Shown here piece after piece: positions 6,506 to 15,260 of a stretch of DNA of 64,000 nt. Origin of the DNA: CAZSSM01 sp964609385 (GTDB taxonomy: Bacteria; Planctomycetota; Planctomycetia; Isosphaerales; Isosphaeraceae); the NCBI GenBank assembly GCA_964609385.1, contig CAZSSM010000035.1, positions 3,078-67,077 of the forward strand, given 5' to 3'. The notes below the pieces were generated by a model. It saw only the letters and a list, made by a program, of their open reading frames with translations. It was not told where the DNA came from and ran no database searches. How positions within the stretch are numbered: position 1 is the stretch's first letter; each line of letters begins with the position of its first letter. Made by a program: the position numbers and the translations under genes.

Positions 6506-7882
6506 ATGAGCTCAACGACCGCAATCGAGACCGAGGCCAGGGACGAGTCGACGCATGTCCCCGTCACCGTGTTGACCGGCTTCCTGGGCGCCGGGAAAAC
6601 GACGCTCCTCAACCACATCCTGACCGCCCAGCACGGCAGGCGCATTGCCGTCATCGAGAACGAGTTCGGCGAGGTCGGCGTTGACAATGAGCTGGTCATC
6701 GACGCCGAGGAAGAGATCTTCGAGATGAACAACGGGTGCATCTGCTGCACCGTCCGCGGGGATCTTATCCGCATCCTCGGCAACCTGATGAAGCGCCGCG
6801 ATCGCTTCGACGCGATCCTGATCGAGACGACCGGCCTGGCCGACCCCGGCCCCGTGGCCCAGACGTTCTTCGTCGACGACGAGATGCAGGGCAAGCTGAA
6901 GCTCGACGGGATCGTCACCGTCGTCGACGCCAAGCACGTCTGGCAGCACATCGACGACGCCGACGAGGTCAAGGAGCAGATCGCCTTCGCCGACGTGATC
7001 TTGCTGAACAAGGTCGACCTGGTGGCGCCCGAGGAACTGGATCAACTGGAGTCGCGCATCAAGGCGATGAACGCCGCCGCGAAGATCCACCGGACGAAGG
7101 ATGCGGTCGTTGAGATGGATCGGATCCTGAACATCGGCGGCTTCAACCTCGAGCGGGCCCTGGAGGTCGACCCGAAGTTTATGGAACCGGAGTATCCGTT
7201 CGAGTGGAGCGGTGTCTATCGCCTCGACCGAGGCGACTACCGCTGGGTGATGGGGGAGGGCCCCGACCCGGAGATGGCCGTCACGCTCCTGCCGCTCGAG
7301 GGCGAAGGAGAGGCTTCGCGCGAGGCTGCCGTGATGGCTGCGGTGCTCACCTTCTCGGACGACGGGAGCGAGGTGAAGCCCGGGGCCGAGATCGTCGCGG
7401 GGAAGCACCTCCAGAACCTGCTTCTTGCCCCCGGCGAGACACACTTCACGCTCCGCATCGAGCGGCCGGGGGACTACATCCTCTTCACCGAGCACCATCC
7501 CGACGAGTTCGGGGCTCGGCTGGAGGGCCCCGACGGGCCGCTCGAACCTGCGCATCCGCGCGAATACAAGCCCGACCACGAGCACGACGAGGAGGTTACC
7601 TCGGTCGGCATCAGCACGCCCGGGGATCTCAACGGCCAGAAGCTCGACACCTGGCTCTCCACCTTGCTCCAGACGAAAGGGGTCGACATCTTTCGTATGA
7701 AGGGAGTCCTGAGCATCCAGGGAGAACCCAACCGGTTCGTCTTCCAGGGGGTGCACATGCTCTTCGACGGCAAGGCCGATCGGCCCTGGGGTGACGAGCC
7801 TCGGCACAACGCGCTGATCTTCATCGGTCGGAACCTCGACCGGGCCGAGCTCAACGAGGGCTTCCGCGCGTGCCTGGCATGA
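6506..7882 (+). CDS. CobW/COG0523 metallochaperone GTPase with an inserted domain
   Basis: A 458-residue G3E GTPase. Walker A is GFLGAGKTT at residues 25-33, the metal-binding GCICC motif has cysteines 78, 80 and 81, and the guanine-specificity NKVD begins at residue 168. ATG 6506 is used because upstream codons are in the preceding gene's frame and carry no motif. Between the GTPase domain and the C-terminal CobW_C domain (about 385-455) lies an extra segment of roughly 120 residues (about 245-370) rich in predicted strands, followed by an acidic/His linker (PDHEHDEE). Such proteins deliver zinc, cobalt or related metals to target enzymes. The nearby Fur-family repressor makes zinc likely. 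The gene is coupled by ATGA overlap to the WD40 gene. Confidence 0.9.
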   Translation: MSSTTAIETEARDESTHVPVTVLTGFLGAGKTTLLNHILTAQHGRRIAVIENEFGEVGVDNELVIDAEEEIFEMNNGCICCTVRGDLIRILGNLMKRRDRFDAILIETTGLADPGPVAQTFFVDDEMQGKLKLDGIVTVVDAKHVWQHIDDADEVKEQIAFADVILLNKVDLVAPEELDQLESRIKAMNAAAKIHRTKDAVVEMDRILNIGGFNLERALEVDPKFMEPEYPFEWSGVYRLDRGDYRWVMGEGPDPEMAVTLLPLEGEGEASREAAVMAAVLTFSDDGSEVKPGAEIVAGKHLQNLLLAPGETHFTLRIERPGDYILFTEHHPDEFGARLEGPDGPLEPAHPREYKPDHEHDEEVTSVGISTPGDLNGQKLDTWLSTLLQTKGVDIFRMKGVLSIQGEPNRFVFQGVHMLFDGKADRPWGDEPRHNALIFIGRNLDRAELNEGFRACLA

Positions 7883-8910
7883 ACCGGGGAGCCCAATCGC
7901 TCGAGCTGGCCTGGGTCGCCCCGAGCCTCAACGAGCACGTCATTGCGTTGGAATGGGCGCCGGGCGGCGATCTCGTCGCCGCGGCGTCGGTGGCCGGGCC
8001 GATCGTGGTGATCGACGGACGCACGGGCGACTTGCGGCATGAGCTGCCGGGCCACGGGTTCGGCAACTTGTCGCTGTCGTGGAGCCCAGATGGTACGTGT
8101 CTGGCGACCGCGGGCCAGGACGGCAAGGTCCGCCTCTGTGATGCCCAGTCGGGCCGATCCGTTGCTGAGTTGGACGCGGGGTCGGCCTGGGTCGAGCGCG
8201 TTGCCTGGTGCCCCGTCGAACCGGTCCTGGCCTCGGCGGCCGGTCGCAAGCTCCGTCTCTGGGACGCCCAGGGGACGCTGGTCCGTTCCTACCCCGACCA
8301 CCCGAGCACCATCGCCGACATCCGCTGGCTGCCCCGCTCCCGTCGGCTGGCCTCGGCCGCCTACGGGGCGCTAGCGACCTGGTCGCCGAACCGGGACGAG
8401 CCGGTGCGGCGGTTCTTGTGGAAGGGTTCGATGCTGACGATCGCCTGGAGCCCCGACGGGCGCCACATAGCCACCGGCAACCAGGACGCGACCGTCCATT
8501 TCTGGAACGTTCTCACGGGCAAAGATCTCCACATGTCGGGATATCCGACGAAGGTGCGTGAGCTGGCCTGGGACGGGACCGGCCGCTACCTGGCGACCGG
8601 CGGCGGGCATGGGGCGTGCATCTGGGACGTCTCGGGCGAGGGCCCGGCCGGGACTACTCCCATGCAGGTCGGAGTCACGGGGGCCCTGCTCACCGCGCTG
8701 ACCTTCCGTCCTCCGTCGACGCCGCAGCTCATTGCGGGCTTCGCCGACGGAGCGATCGGCCTCTGGCGGCTCGGACGGACCGCCGAACGTGTCGACGCCT
8801 TCCGACTCGATTCGGGGATCACCCAACTCGCCTGGGACTCCTCGGGCTGTATGCTCGTCATTGCGACCGAGGCGGGTGATGTGACAGGGTTCACCGACCT
8901 CCAGACTTGA
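7879..8910 (+). CDS. WD40-repeat protein coupled to the CobW GTPase
   Basis: A 343-residue cytoplasmic protein with no signal peptide, starting at the ATG that overlaps the CobW stop. Most of its length is about seven WD40-type blades, with repeated W(S/A)PDG and (V/A)RLWD-type motifs (for example WSPDGTCLATAGQDGKVRL and WSPDGRHIATGNQD). Such a propeller normally acts as a protein-binding platform. Its translational coupling to the GTPase suggests the two proteins act together, perhaps with the propeller as a client-binding partner of the metallochaperone; that is inference from position. Confidence 0.85.
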   Translation: MNRGAQSLELAWVAPSLNEHVIALEWAPGGDLVAAASVAGPIVVIDGRTGDLRHELPGHGFGNLSLSWSPDGTCLATAGQDGKVRLCDAQSGRSVAELDAGSAWVERVAWCPVEPVLASAAGRKLRLWDAQGTLVRSYPDHPSTIADIRWLPRSRRLASAAYGALATWSPNRDEPVRRFLWKGSMLTIAWSPDGRHIATGNQDATVHFWNVLTGKDLHMSGYPTKVRELAWDGTGRYLATGGGHGACIWDVSGEGPAGTTPMQVGVTGALLTALTFRPPSTPQLIAGFADGAIGLWRLGRTAERVDAFRLDSGITQLAWDSSGCMLVIATEAGDVTGFTDLQT

Positions 8911-9162
8911 TGCGGTCACGGCCGTCGACCGAGGTCGATCATCCCGGACATCGCCTCGTTCGCAATCAGAACGTCAGCCGAAGGGACCACAGTGTAGACC
9001 GGCTGGGCCGTCCAGAACGGTACGGACTGAACGCTCCTCCGGGAGAGGCCGTTCTTCGAGAGGCAGGCGACATATCGTTTTCTGACAGTCATCTGTGGAT
9101 TTTGAACTTCAAAGAATTTGTCGTTTGGTAACAAACATTGGATGCAAACAACATTTGATTCG

Positions 9163-10506
9163 CTACTGTCGTATTAGGCCGAGCGAGCCGGGAAGCCAGA
9201 GCGCGACGGCCGGCCAGTAGGTGATCAGGGCCAGCGCGCCGACCATGGCCAACAGGAAGGGAATCATCGGTCGGACCGCCTCGGCGATCCCGATCCGGCC
9301 GACCGAGCAGCCGACGAACAGGCATGTCCCGACCGGCGGCGTGCAGAGGCCAATACAGAGGTTCGTGATCAGGATCACCCCGAAATGGACCGGGTCGACG
9401 CCCAAACCTTCGGCGACCGGTAGGAAGATGGGCGTGAAGATCAAGACGGCCGGAGTCATGTCCATCAAGGCGCCGACGACCAGCAGGATGGCGTTCATGA
9501 TCAAAAGGATGACGATTCCGCTGGTCGAGGCCTCGAGCAACGCCCCGCTGACGGTCTGAGGAACGTTCTGATAGGTCAGGATCCAGCTCATCGCTTGACT
9601 AGTGCCGATCAGCAGGAAGACCACGCCGGTCATCGTGCCGGCGCGGAGGAGGATCCCCGGAAGATCGCGGAGCCGGACCGTCTGGTAGAGCACGACGGCC
9701 AGCAGGAACGCATAGAGGACGGCGATGGCCGACGCCTCCGTGGCCGAAAACCAGCCGCGCAGGATCCCCGCCAGGACCACCACGATCAGGAAGAGCCCAG
9801 GGGCGGCCCGGAGTCCCGTGGTGACGACCCGACGCACGTTGATCCAGGGACCGTCATCGGCTCCGTTCGCGTCGCGCTTATTGAGATGCTCAGGCTTCGG
9901 GAGTCGGACCGCACCTCGGTAGATGGCGCAGACGGCGAGGATCGCCAGCCCGACGAGCAGGCCGGGCAGCAAACCGGCGGCGAACATCGCGGCCACCGAG
10001 ACGTTCCCGGCCGCGACGGTGTAGACGATCATGATGTTGCTGGGCGGGATGAGCAGCCCGGTCGTGGCGGATGTGGTGGTCAGGGCCACGTTATAGCGGC
10101 GGTCGTAGCCGGCCTCGGACATCTCGTTGATCATGATCCCGCCGACCGACGAGACGGCCGCCGTGGCCGAGCCGGAGATCGACCCGAAGAGCATGCACGT
10201 CAACGTGTTCACATAGGCCAGGCCGTCTCGACGGCCGGGGATCAGCGCCAAGGCGAAGTCGATCAGGCGTCGGGCGATGCCCCCCTCGCCCATCAGCAAC
10301 CCGGCCAGAATGAACAGTGGGATGGCCAATAGCGGGAAGCTGGCGATCCCGATCGACATCCGTTGGGCCACGATGTAGCAGGCCGGCAGGTCGGCCAAAG
10401 AGACGACCGTCATCAAACTCGCCAAGGCGATGGCGATCGCCACCGGCAAGTTGATCACGAGCAGCAAGCCGAAGCAAACGATGAGGATGAGCAGTTGCGC
10501 ATCCAT
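9163..10506 (-). CDS. dctM: TRAP transporter large permease subunit (DctM)
   Basis: A 447-residue very hydrophobic protein with about twelve membrane segments. It begins MDAQLLILIVCFGLLLVINL and contains the DctM-type SGSATAAVSSVGGIMI and PPSNIMIVY segments and a C-terminal CTPPVGTCLFVG motif. It forms the channel of a sodium-driven TRAP uptake system with the DctQ subunit two bases upstream and the DctP binding protein beyond it. It ends the three-gene operon and converges on the WD40 gene ending at 8910; the 252 bases between show no gene. Confidence 0.95.
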   Translation of the reverse strand: MDAQLLILIVCFGLLLVINLPVAIAIALASLMTVVSLADLPACYIVAQRMSIGIASFPLLAIPLFILAGLLMGEGGIARRLIDFALALIPGRRDGLAYVNTLTCMLFGSISGSATAAVSSVGGIMINEMSEAGYDRRYNVALTTTSATTGLLIPPSNIMIVYTVAAGNVSVAAMFAAGLLPGLLVGLAILAVCAIYRGAVRLPKPEHLNKRDANGADDGPWINVRRVVTTGLRAAPGLFLIVVVLAGILRGWFSATEASAIAVLYAFLLAVVLYQTVRLRDLPGILLRAGTMTGVVFLLIGTSQAMSWILTYQNVPQTVSGALLEASTSGIVILLIMNAILLVVGALMDMTPAVLIFTPIFLPVAEGLGVDPVHFGVILITNLCIGLCTPPVGTCLFVGCSVGRIGIAEAVRPMIPFLLAMVGALALITYWPAVALWLPGSLGLIRQ

Positions 10507-10508
10507 CG

Positions 10509-11126
10509 CTAGCGGCCCTCCTCGATCTCGAGCCGGGGCGTGGGGGTGCCCGATCCGAGCTTCCCCTCAGCTTCGTTGCCGATACCGTCGGCGGCCTCCG
10601 GTGGCCTGGAGAGCAGCGCGACGGCCCGCTCGACGACGAAGAGGACGACGAACCCTCCGCTGATCGGGGTGGCCAGGTAGACGTAGCCCATCGGCAGGCC
10701 GGTGGCTGGCGTCACTTGGCCCGCCGCAAGCGTTTCGAGGACGAGCACGCTCCCCCCGTAGACCATCACCGATGAGGCGAAGGCGCCGATGAGTGCCTGG
10801 CCGATGACGGCCAGCAGCCGTTGGGCTGACGGGTCCAGCTTGCCGACGAAATAGTCGACCCCTAGATGCTGTTGCCTGCGGAACGCGACGGCCGCACCCA
10901 AGAGCGCCAGCCACATCAAAAGGAAGATGGCGACCTCCTCGGTCCACCGGCTCGGCGCGTTCATCAGGAAGCGGCTGCCAACCCCCCAGAGGACGACCAG
11001 CACGAGGGCCGCGAAGACGGCCACGACCGCCGCTTCCAAGCCACGGGCCAGAGCTGCGGTCAGGGCGGCGATGGCCTTTCGGATGGATGAGCCGACCCGG
11101 TTGGCCGGATCTCCGACTCTCCGCAT
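10509..11126 (-). CDS. dctQ: TRAP transporter small permease subunit (DctQ)
   Basis: A 205-residue protein with four hydrophobic segments. It shows the DctQ hallmark region SRFLMNAPSRWTEEVAIF and an RRQQHLGVDYF segment. The ATG at 11126 is chosen because it lies eight bases past the dctP stop; longer frames reading into dctP are rejected. It partners DctM in the inner membrane. The acidic, polar C-terminal tail beyond about residue 180 is not conserved in the family. Confidence 0.92.
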   Translation of the reverse strand: MRRVGDPANRVGSSIRKAIAALTAALARGLEAAVVAVFAALVLVVLWGVGSRFLMNAPSRWTEEVAIFLLMWLALLGAAVAFRRQQHLGVDYFVGKLDPSAQRLLAVIGQALIGAFASSVMVYGGSVLVLETLAAGQVTPATGLPMGYVYLATPISGGFVVLFVVERAVALLSRPPEAADGIGNEAEGKLGSGTPTPRLEIEEGR

Positions 11127-11134
11127 GGCGGGGC

Positions 11135-12178
11135 TCACTCCGTTTGCTGGATCGCCTCGATGAGGTCGCCCACCGCGGTGCCCTGGTACTTGCGGTACAT
11201 CGGCTCGACCTGGGCGGCGAAGCGGGAGCGATCTGGGTGATGGATCGTCACGCCCTGATCTTCGACCTCCGCCAACGCCTCGGCAGTCGCCCGACTCCAG
11301 AGTTCCCGTTGGAAGGCGACCGACTCGTCGGCGGCTTCCTGGAGCCAACGCTGGGCATTCGGCGGCAGGGCGTCCCAGGCCTTCGTGCTGATCAGCAGGA
11401 CGTCGGGGACCGCGCTGTGCTCGTCGAGCGAGAGGTGCTTGCAGACCTCGGAATGGCGGCTGGTGAGGAAGCTCGGCGGGTTGTTCTCGGCGCCGTCGAC
11501 CAGCCTCTGGGCCAGAGCGGTGTAGAGTTCGCCGAACGGGATCGGCGTCGGCGAGCCCCCCAACGCCTCGACCGTCTCGATGGCCGTCCGGCTCGGCTGG
11601 ACCCGGATCTTCAGGCCGTCCAGGTCGTCGGGTTCCAGGACCGGCCGGGCGATCGTGTAGAAGCTCCGGCTGCCCGCATCGTAGTAGCAGAGACCGCGTA
11701 GGCCCGTCTCCTGGCCGGCCCCCAACAGTCGACGGCCGATCGGCCCCTCCAGGACCCGCCAGAGATGCCCGTTATCCCGGAAGAGGTAGGGGACGCCGAA
11801 GACCGACAGCTCCGGGACGAAGCTCTCCAGCGGCGCCGTCGAGGACTTCGTCATCGCCAGGGCACCGCGCTGGAGCTGCTCGATGCACTCGGTCTCCGAA
11901 CCGAGCTGGCCGTTGGGGAAGATCTCCATGACGACGCCCCCGGCCGACTTCTCCGCGATTCGGTCGGCCATGAATTGCATGGCCTCGTGCACGGGATGGC
12001 CGGGGTCGAGCCCGTGGCCGAGTTTCAGGACGATTCGCTGCCGCTCCTGGCCCGCGGACCGGTCGCGCGTGCGCTCAAAGAGTACGAAGCCGGCCGTCGC
12101 CAGGCCGACGCCGACGAGCAGCCCCGCCATAAAGTAGGATGCGGCCGAACCCAACCGGTCGCCCTGGATCACCGACAT
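11135..12178 (-). CDS. dctP: TRAP transporter solute-binding protein (DctP)
   Basis: A 347-residue protein with an N-terminal hydrophobic anchor or uncleaved signal (about residues 13-33). The mature domain begins with the DctP-type LKLGHGLDPGHPVHEAM segment and carries the GLKIRVQPS motif, whose arginine normally pairs with the carboxylate of the ligand. It should capture an organic or sugar acid in the periplasm and pass it to DctQM. It is the first gene of the operon and faces the ceramidase-like gene across 353 bases. The ligand is unknown; a uronate would fit the galacturonokinase-like gene 9 kb away, but no direct link is seen. Confidence 0.93.
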   Translation of the reverse strand: MSVIQGDRLGSAASYFMAGLLVGVGLATAGFVLFERTRDRSAGQERQRIVLKLGHGLDPGHPVHEAMQFMADRIAEKSAGGVVMEIFPNGQLGSETECIEQLQRGALAMTKSSTAPLESFVPELSVFGVPYLFRDNGHLWRVLEGPIGRRLLGAGQETGLRGLCYYDAGSRSFYTIARPVLEPDDLDGLKIRVQPSRTAIETVEALGGSPTPIPFGELYTALAQRLVDGAENNPPSFLTSRHSEVCKHLSLDEHSAVPDVLLISTKAWDALPPNAQRWLQEAADESVAFQRELWSRATAEALAEVEDQGVTIHHPDRSRFAAQVEPMYRKYQGTAVGDLIEAIQQTE

Positions 12179-12531
12179 CAGGCGCCCCGTCTCGATCGGG
12201 GTGGGGGAATAGCGGCAAGGGATCTCTGTCCGCGACCCGCCGCGCCGGCGATCTTAAACGCCGGGATGTGCCGGGGCAAGGCCCGGCAGCCGGGAGATGG
12301 AGACGAGCCTCTCAGGGTTTAAGTGTATAGATGCTTGTGTTTGGAATCAAGCGATCGGCTAGTGCGTCCTCTGGATAAGGCCTCTCGTCTCCCTCGGGCG
12401 GTTGCCCGAAATCGGCTGGAGGCTTGAGGGATCCCCGTGATCCGGCTCTATTGGGTGGAGGAATCGCGGTCGGCTCCACGTTCAAGATCCGGTTCGTTCC
12501 CAGACAGATGGCATCAGGTCGGGGGGAATCC
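12179..12531. other. Divergent intergenic region between dctP and the ceramidase-like gene
   Basis: About 350 bases separating two outward-reading genes, so it should hold both promoters. No RNA gene, repeat or clear operator was seen. An open frame from 12424 continues into the ceramidase-like gene but has no ribosome site. Confidence 0.5.
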
Positions 12532-13851
12532 ATGAGCAGGCGAATCCGTGACATCCGATCCCGAGATATGTTGAAGATCCTTCTTCTCTCCGGAGTCCTT
12601 CTCGGCTCATCGGCGAACGCTCACGCGGCTGGGATTCGCGCCGGCCTGGCGCGGGTGGATATCACTCCGCCGATCGGGGGACCGACCGCCGGTTACGCGT
12701 CGGCCGAGCCGACGATCGGCGTCCACGACCCGATCGATGCGCGGGTCTTGGTCTTGGAGTCCGATTCGACGACGATCGCCCTGGTGACGAGCGACCTCTG
12801 CTTCTTCAATTCCCCCTGGTTGCACGAGCAGATGCCCCAAATCGGTGTCGATCAGCTTCTGCTCATGAACACCCACACCCATGCGGGACCGGACCTCCGC
12901 GACGAGGAGTTCCCGAACCCCGAGGCCCCTTGGCGGACGACGGTGGAGCGACGGATCCTCCAGGCGATTCGGGACGCCCAAGAGGCGCTGTTCCCAGCCA
13001 ACGTTCATGCGGCCGAAGGTGGGGTCCCGCTCGGCTACAACCGCTTGGTCCGCCACGGGGACTACGCGATCACCCACTTCGACAACCCCGACCATATCCC
13101 CTACGGACCCATCGACCCGACCGTCGGTGTCATTCGGATCACCGACGAGCGCGCGGCCGTCCGCGCCGTCTTGGTCACATATGCGTGCCATCCGGTGATC
13201 TTGGGTCCCCGAAACCGCCAGATCTCGGCCGACTACCCCGGAGTGATGCGGGACCTCGTCGAGGAACGGCTCGGCGAGGACGCGATCTGCTACTTCGTCC
13301 AGGGCGGCGGTGGCGACATCAACCCCCTCCTGATGGCCCGCGGTGAGGACCGTGAGGGCGACTTCGACGTTGTCGAGCGGGTCGGGCGCCGGTTGGCCGA
13401 GGAGGTCCTCGACGTCCTGGAACGGACTGAGGACGAACCGGGCGTCTCGAACTCTTTGTCGATGGCTTCAACGCGAATGCAAGTCAAGAGCCGCTGGGAT
13501 CCGGATGAGGAACTTACCCTCGGCGTGACTTCCCTGCTGATCAACGAAGAGATCGGAATCGTCACCATGCCTGGGGAACCCTTCCTTGCCTTCCAGGTCT
13601 CGGTCCGGAAAATGGCGGGTCTTTCCCACACATACCTCTTCGGCTATTGCTGCGACGGTCCCTACGACTGGCCGCAATATCTGCCGGACATCGAGTCGGC
13701 GGCCCGAGGAGGCTACGGCGCCAGCGATACGACCCGGGCGGAGGTCGGAGCAGGAGAGCGCCTGATCCATCTCGGTCTCAGGCAACTCTTCAAACTCAAA
13801 GGTCGCTTGAAAACTCAGCCACAGCGTCATCTCGTTGATGAGCACAAATAA
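12532..13851 (+). CDS. Neutral/alkaline ceramidase-like secreted hydrolase
   Basis: A 439-residue exported protein. ATG 12532 follows a GGGGGAA site; residues about 13-29 (core ILLLSGVLLGSSANAHA) form a signal peptide. The mature part starts GIRAGLARVDITPPIGG, the usual opening of the neutral ceramidase N-terminal domain. It has the NTHTHAGPD metal-binding motif, a YACHPV motif and GGGGDINP. These are the conserved zinc-site segments of that family, which cleaves N-acyl amide bonds. The C-terminal immunoglobulin-like domain of true ceramidases appears to be absent, as in many planctomycete homologues of unknown substrate. It precedes the lactonase-PQQ genes by 122 bases. Confidence 0.85.
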   Translation: MSRRIRDIRSRDMLKILLLSGVLLGSSANAHAAGIRAGLARVDITPPIGGPTAGYASAEPTIGVHDPIDARVLVLESDSTTIALVTSDLCFFNSPWLHEQMPQIGVDQLLLMNTHTHAGPDLRDEEFPNPEAPWRTTVERRILQAIRDAQEALFPANVHAAEGGVPLGYNRLVRHGDYAITHFDNPDHIPYGPIDPTVGVIRITDERAAVRAVLVTYACHPVILGPRNRQISADYPGVMRDLVEERLGEDAICYFVQGGGGDINPLLMARGEDREGDFDVVERVGRRLAEEVLDVLERTEDEPGVSNSLSMASTRMQVKSRWDPDEELTLGVTSLLINEEIGIVTMPGEPFLAFQVSVRKMAGLSHTYLFGYCCDGPYDWPQYLPDIESAARGGYGASDTTRAEVGAGERLIHLGLRQLFKLKGRLKTQPQRHLVDEHK

Positions 13852-13973
13852 ATTTGAAAACATTTTGACAGCAAAGCTCTTGATTTCAGCCGAATCGCAA
13901 AATCTCGACATCGTCCTGGGGGACTTGTACCCCAGCCCGCAGGCCATCCGTTCCCGAGAATCGCAAGGCTGCC

Positions 13974-15242
13974 ATGATCTCAATCAGCCGCACACGGCGG
14001 ACGTTCCTCAAGTTGACGCTCGCACTGACAGGAGCGCATCCGTTGCTCTCCGGCTTGCCCGGCGTGCGATCGGAGGAGACGGAGGGTCGCCTATTCGCTT
14101 ACGTAGGGACCTTCAGTTCTCCACTCCGCGATGTCCTGCCCACTCAGGTCGACCTTCCGCCCGGGAATGGTCGCGGGATCCACATCTTCCGGGTCGATCG
14201 CGAGACGGGGGCGATGACGCCTTCGGGGATCTACGAGATGGGGACAAGTCCCAGTTGCCTGGTCCTGAACCGGGCGGGAACCCGACTCTACTCCTCGAAC
14301 GAGACTGATCGCATCGGGGACACTCGAGAAGGGACCGTCAGCGCCTTTGCGGTCGATCGGCGCGACAGGGGCTTGTCGTTGCTCAACACAGTCCGTTCCG
14401 GCGGCGCGGGACCGACGTATGTGAGCGTCCATCCCTCGAAACGCTATCTGTTGGTGGCCAACTATTTCGGCGGTTCCGTCGCGGTGTTGCCGATTCGTGA
14501 TGATGGGCGATTGGGCGACCCATCCGACGTTCAGGTCGATTCCGGCGAACTCGGCCCCACCCGAGCGACCAACGCCCCGGAGGGCAGCTTCGCCTTCAGC
14601 GGACACGACCGAACTCATGCCCATATGATTCAAGCCGATGCTTCCGGTCGGCATGTCTTGCACGTCGACCTCGGTCTCGATCGCATCTACAGTTGGACGT
14701 TTGATGAGCAAGAGGGAAAGCTGATCGCCAACGATCCCCCCTTCGTTTCGCTCCCACCCGGGGATGGGCCTCGGCATTTCCACTTCCATCCCAATGGTCG
14801 TTGGCTCTACTCGATCCAGGAGGAAGGCTCGACGATCGTGTTGTTCGACTACGATGAGGCGACGGGTCGATTGGCGTCGAGGCAGACCGTTTCCACCTTG
14901 CCTCCCGCTTTCGCCGGCAGCAATTTCTGCTCCGAAATCTTGGTCTCCGCCGACGGACGTCACGTCTATGCAGGGAATCGGCTCCACGACAGCATCGGGA
15001 TTTTTTCCGTTGGGCAGGACGGCATCCTCACGTATGTGGGGGAAGAATGGACGCGTGGGAACTATCCGCGGAGCTTCAACTTCGATCCCAGCGGTCGCTT
15101 CCTCTATTGCTGCAATCAGCGCGCGGACAACATCGCCGTCTTCCAAATCGACCGCGAGACCGGTCGCCTCCAGTTCACTGGAGACTATGTTCCGGTCGGC
15201 AATCCCTCAAGCATCGTTTTTCTGGAAACCAGCAACGCATGA
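13974..15242 (+). CDS. Exported lactonase of the 6-phosphogluconolactonase (seven-bladed) family
   Basis: A 422-residue protein with a twin-arginine-type leader (SRTRRTFLKLTLALTGA at residues 4-20), so it is probably exported folded. The body has the repeating blade motifs of the Pgl-type lactonase family, such as AYVGTFSS near the start, YVSVHPSKRYLLVANY, GPRHFHFHPNGRWLY and NFCSEILVSADGRHVYAGNR. The family hydrolyses sugar lactones. It lies 18 bases before a PQQ sugar dehydrogenase, whose reaction would generate such lactones in the same compartment, a coherent pairing. ATG 13974 is the only start that keeps the RR leader intact. Confidence 0.9.
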   Translation: MISISRTRRTFLKLTLALTGAHPLLSGLPGVRSEETEGRLFAYVGTFSSPLRDVLPTQVDLPPGNGRGIHIFRVDRETGAMTPSGIYEMGTSPSCLVLNRAGTRLYSSNETDRIGDTREGTVSAFAVDRRDRGLSLLNTVRSGGAGPTYVSVHPSKRYLLVANYFGGSVAVLPIRDDGRLGDPSDVQVDSGELGPTRATNAPEGSFAFSGHDRTHAHMIQADASGRHVLHVDLGLDRIYSWTFDEQEGKLIANDPPFVSLPPGDGPRHFHFHPNGRWLYSIQEEGSTIVLFDYDEATGRLASRQTVSTLPPAFAGSNFCSEILVSADGRHVYAGNRLHDSIGIFSVGQDGILTYVGEEWTRGNYPRSFNFDPSGRFLYCCNQRADNIAVFQIDRETGRLQFTGDYVPVGNPSSIVFLETSNA

Positions 15243-15260
15243 TTCTTTTGGAGGCTTGCC

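Noticed and set aside
5140..6510. Cobalamin riboswitch upstream of the CobW operon
   Set aside because: No B12-box-like conserved core was seen in the short gaps; control by the Fur-family regulator is more plausible.
6512..7807. 431-codon minus-strand open frame
   Set aside because: Lies opposite the CobW GTPase, whose Walker A, CxCC and NKVD motifs are unambiguous.
9595..10332. 245-codon plus-strand frame rich in Asp, Gly and Arg
   Set aside because: Shadow of dctM; composition is typical of the reverse of a membrane-protein gene in GC-rich DNA.
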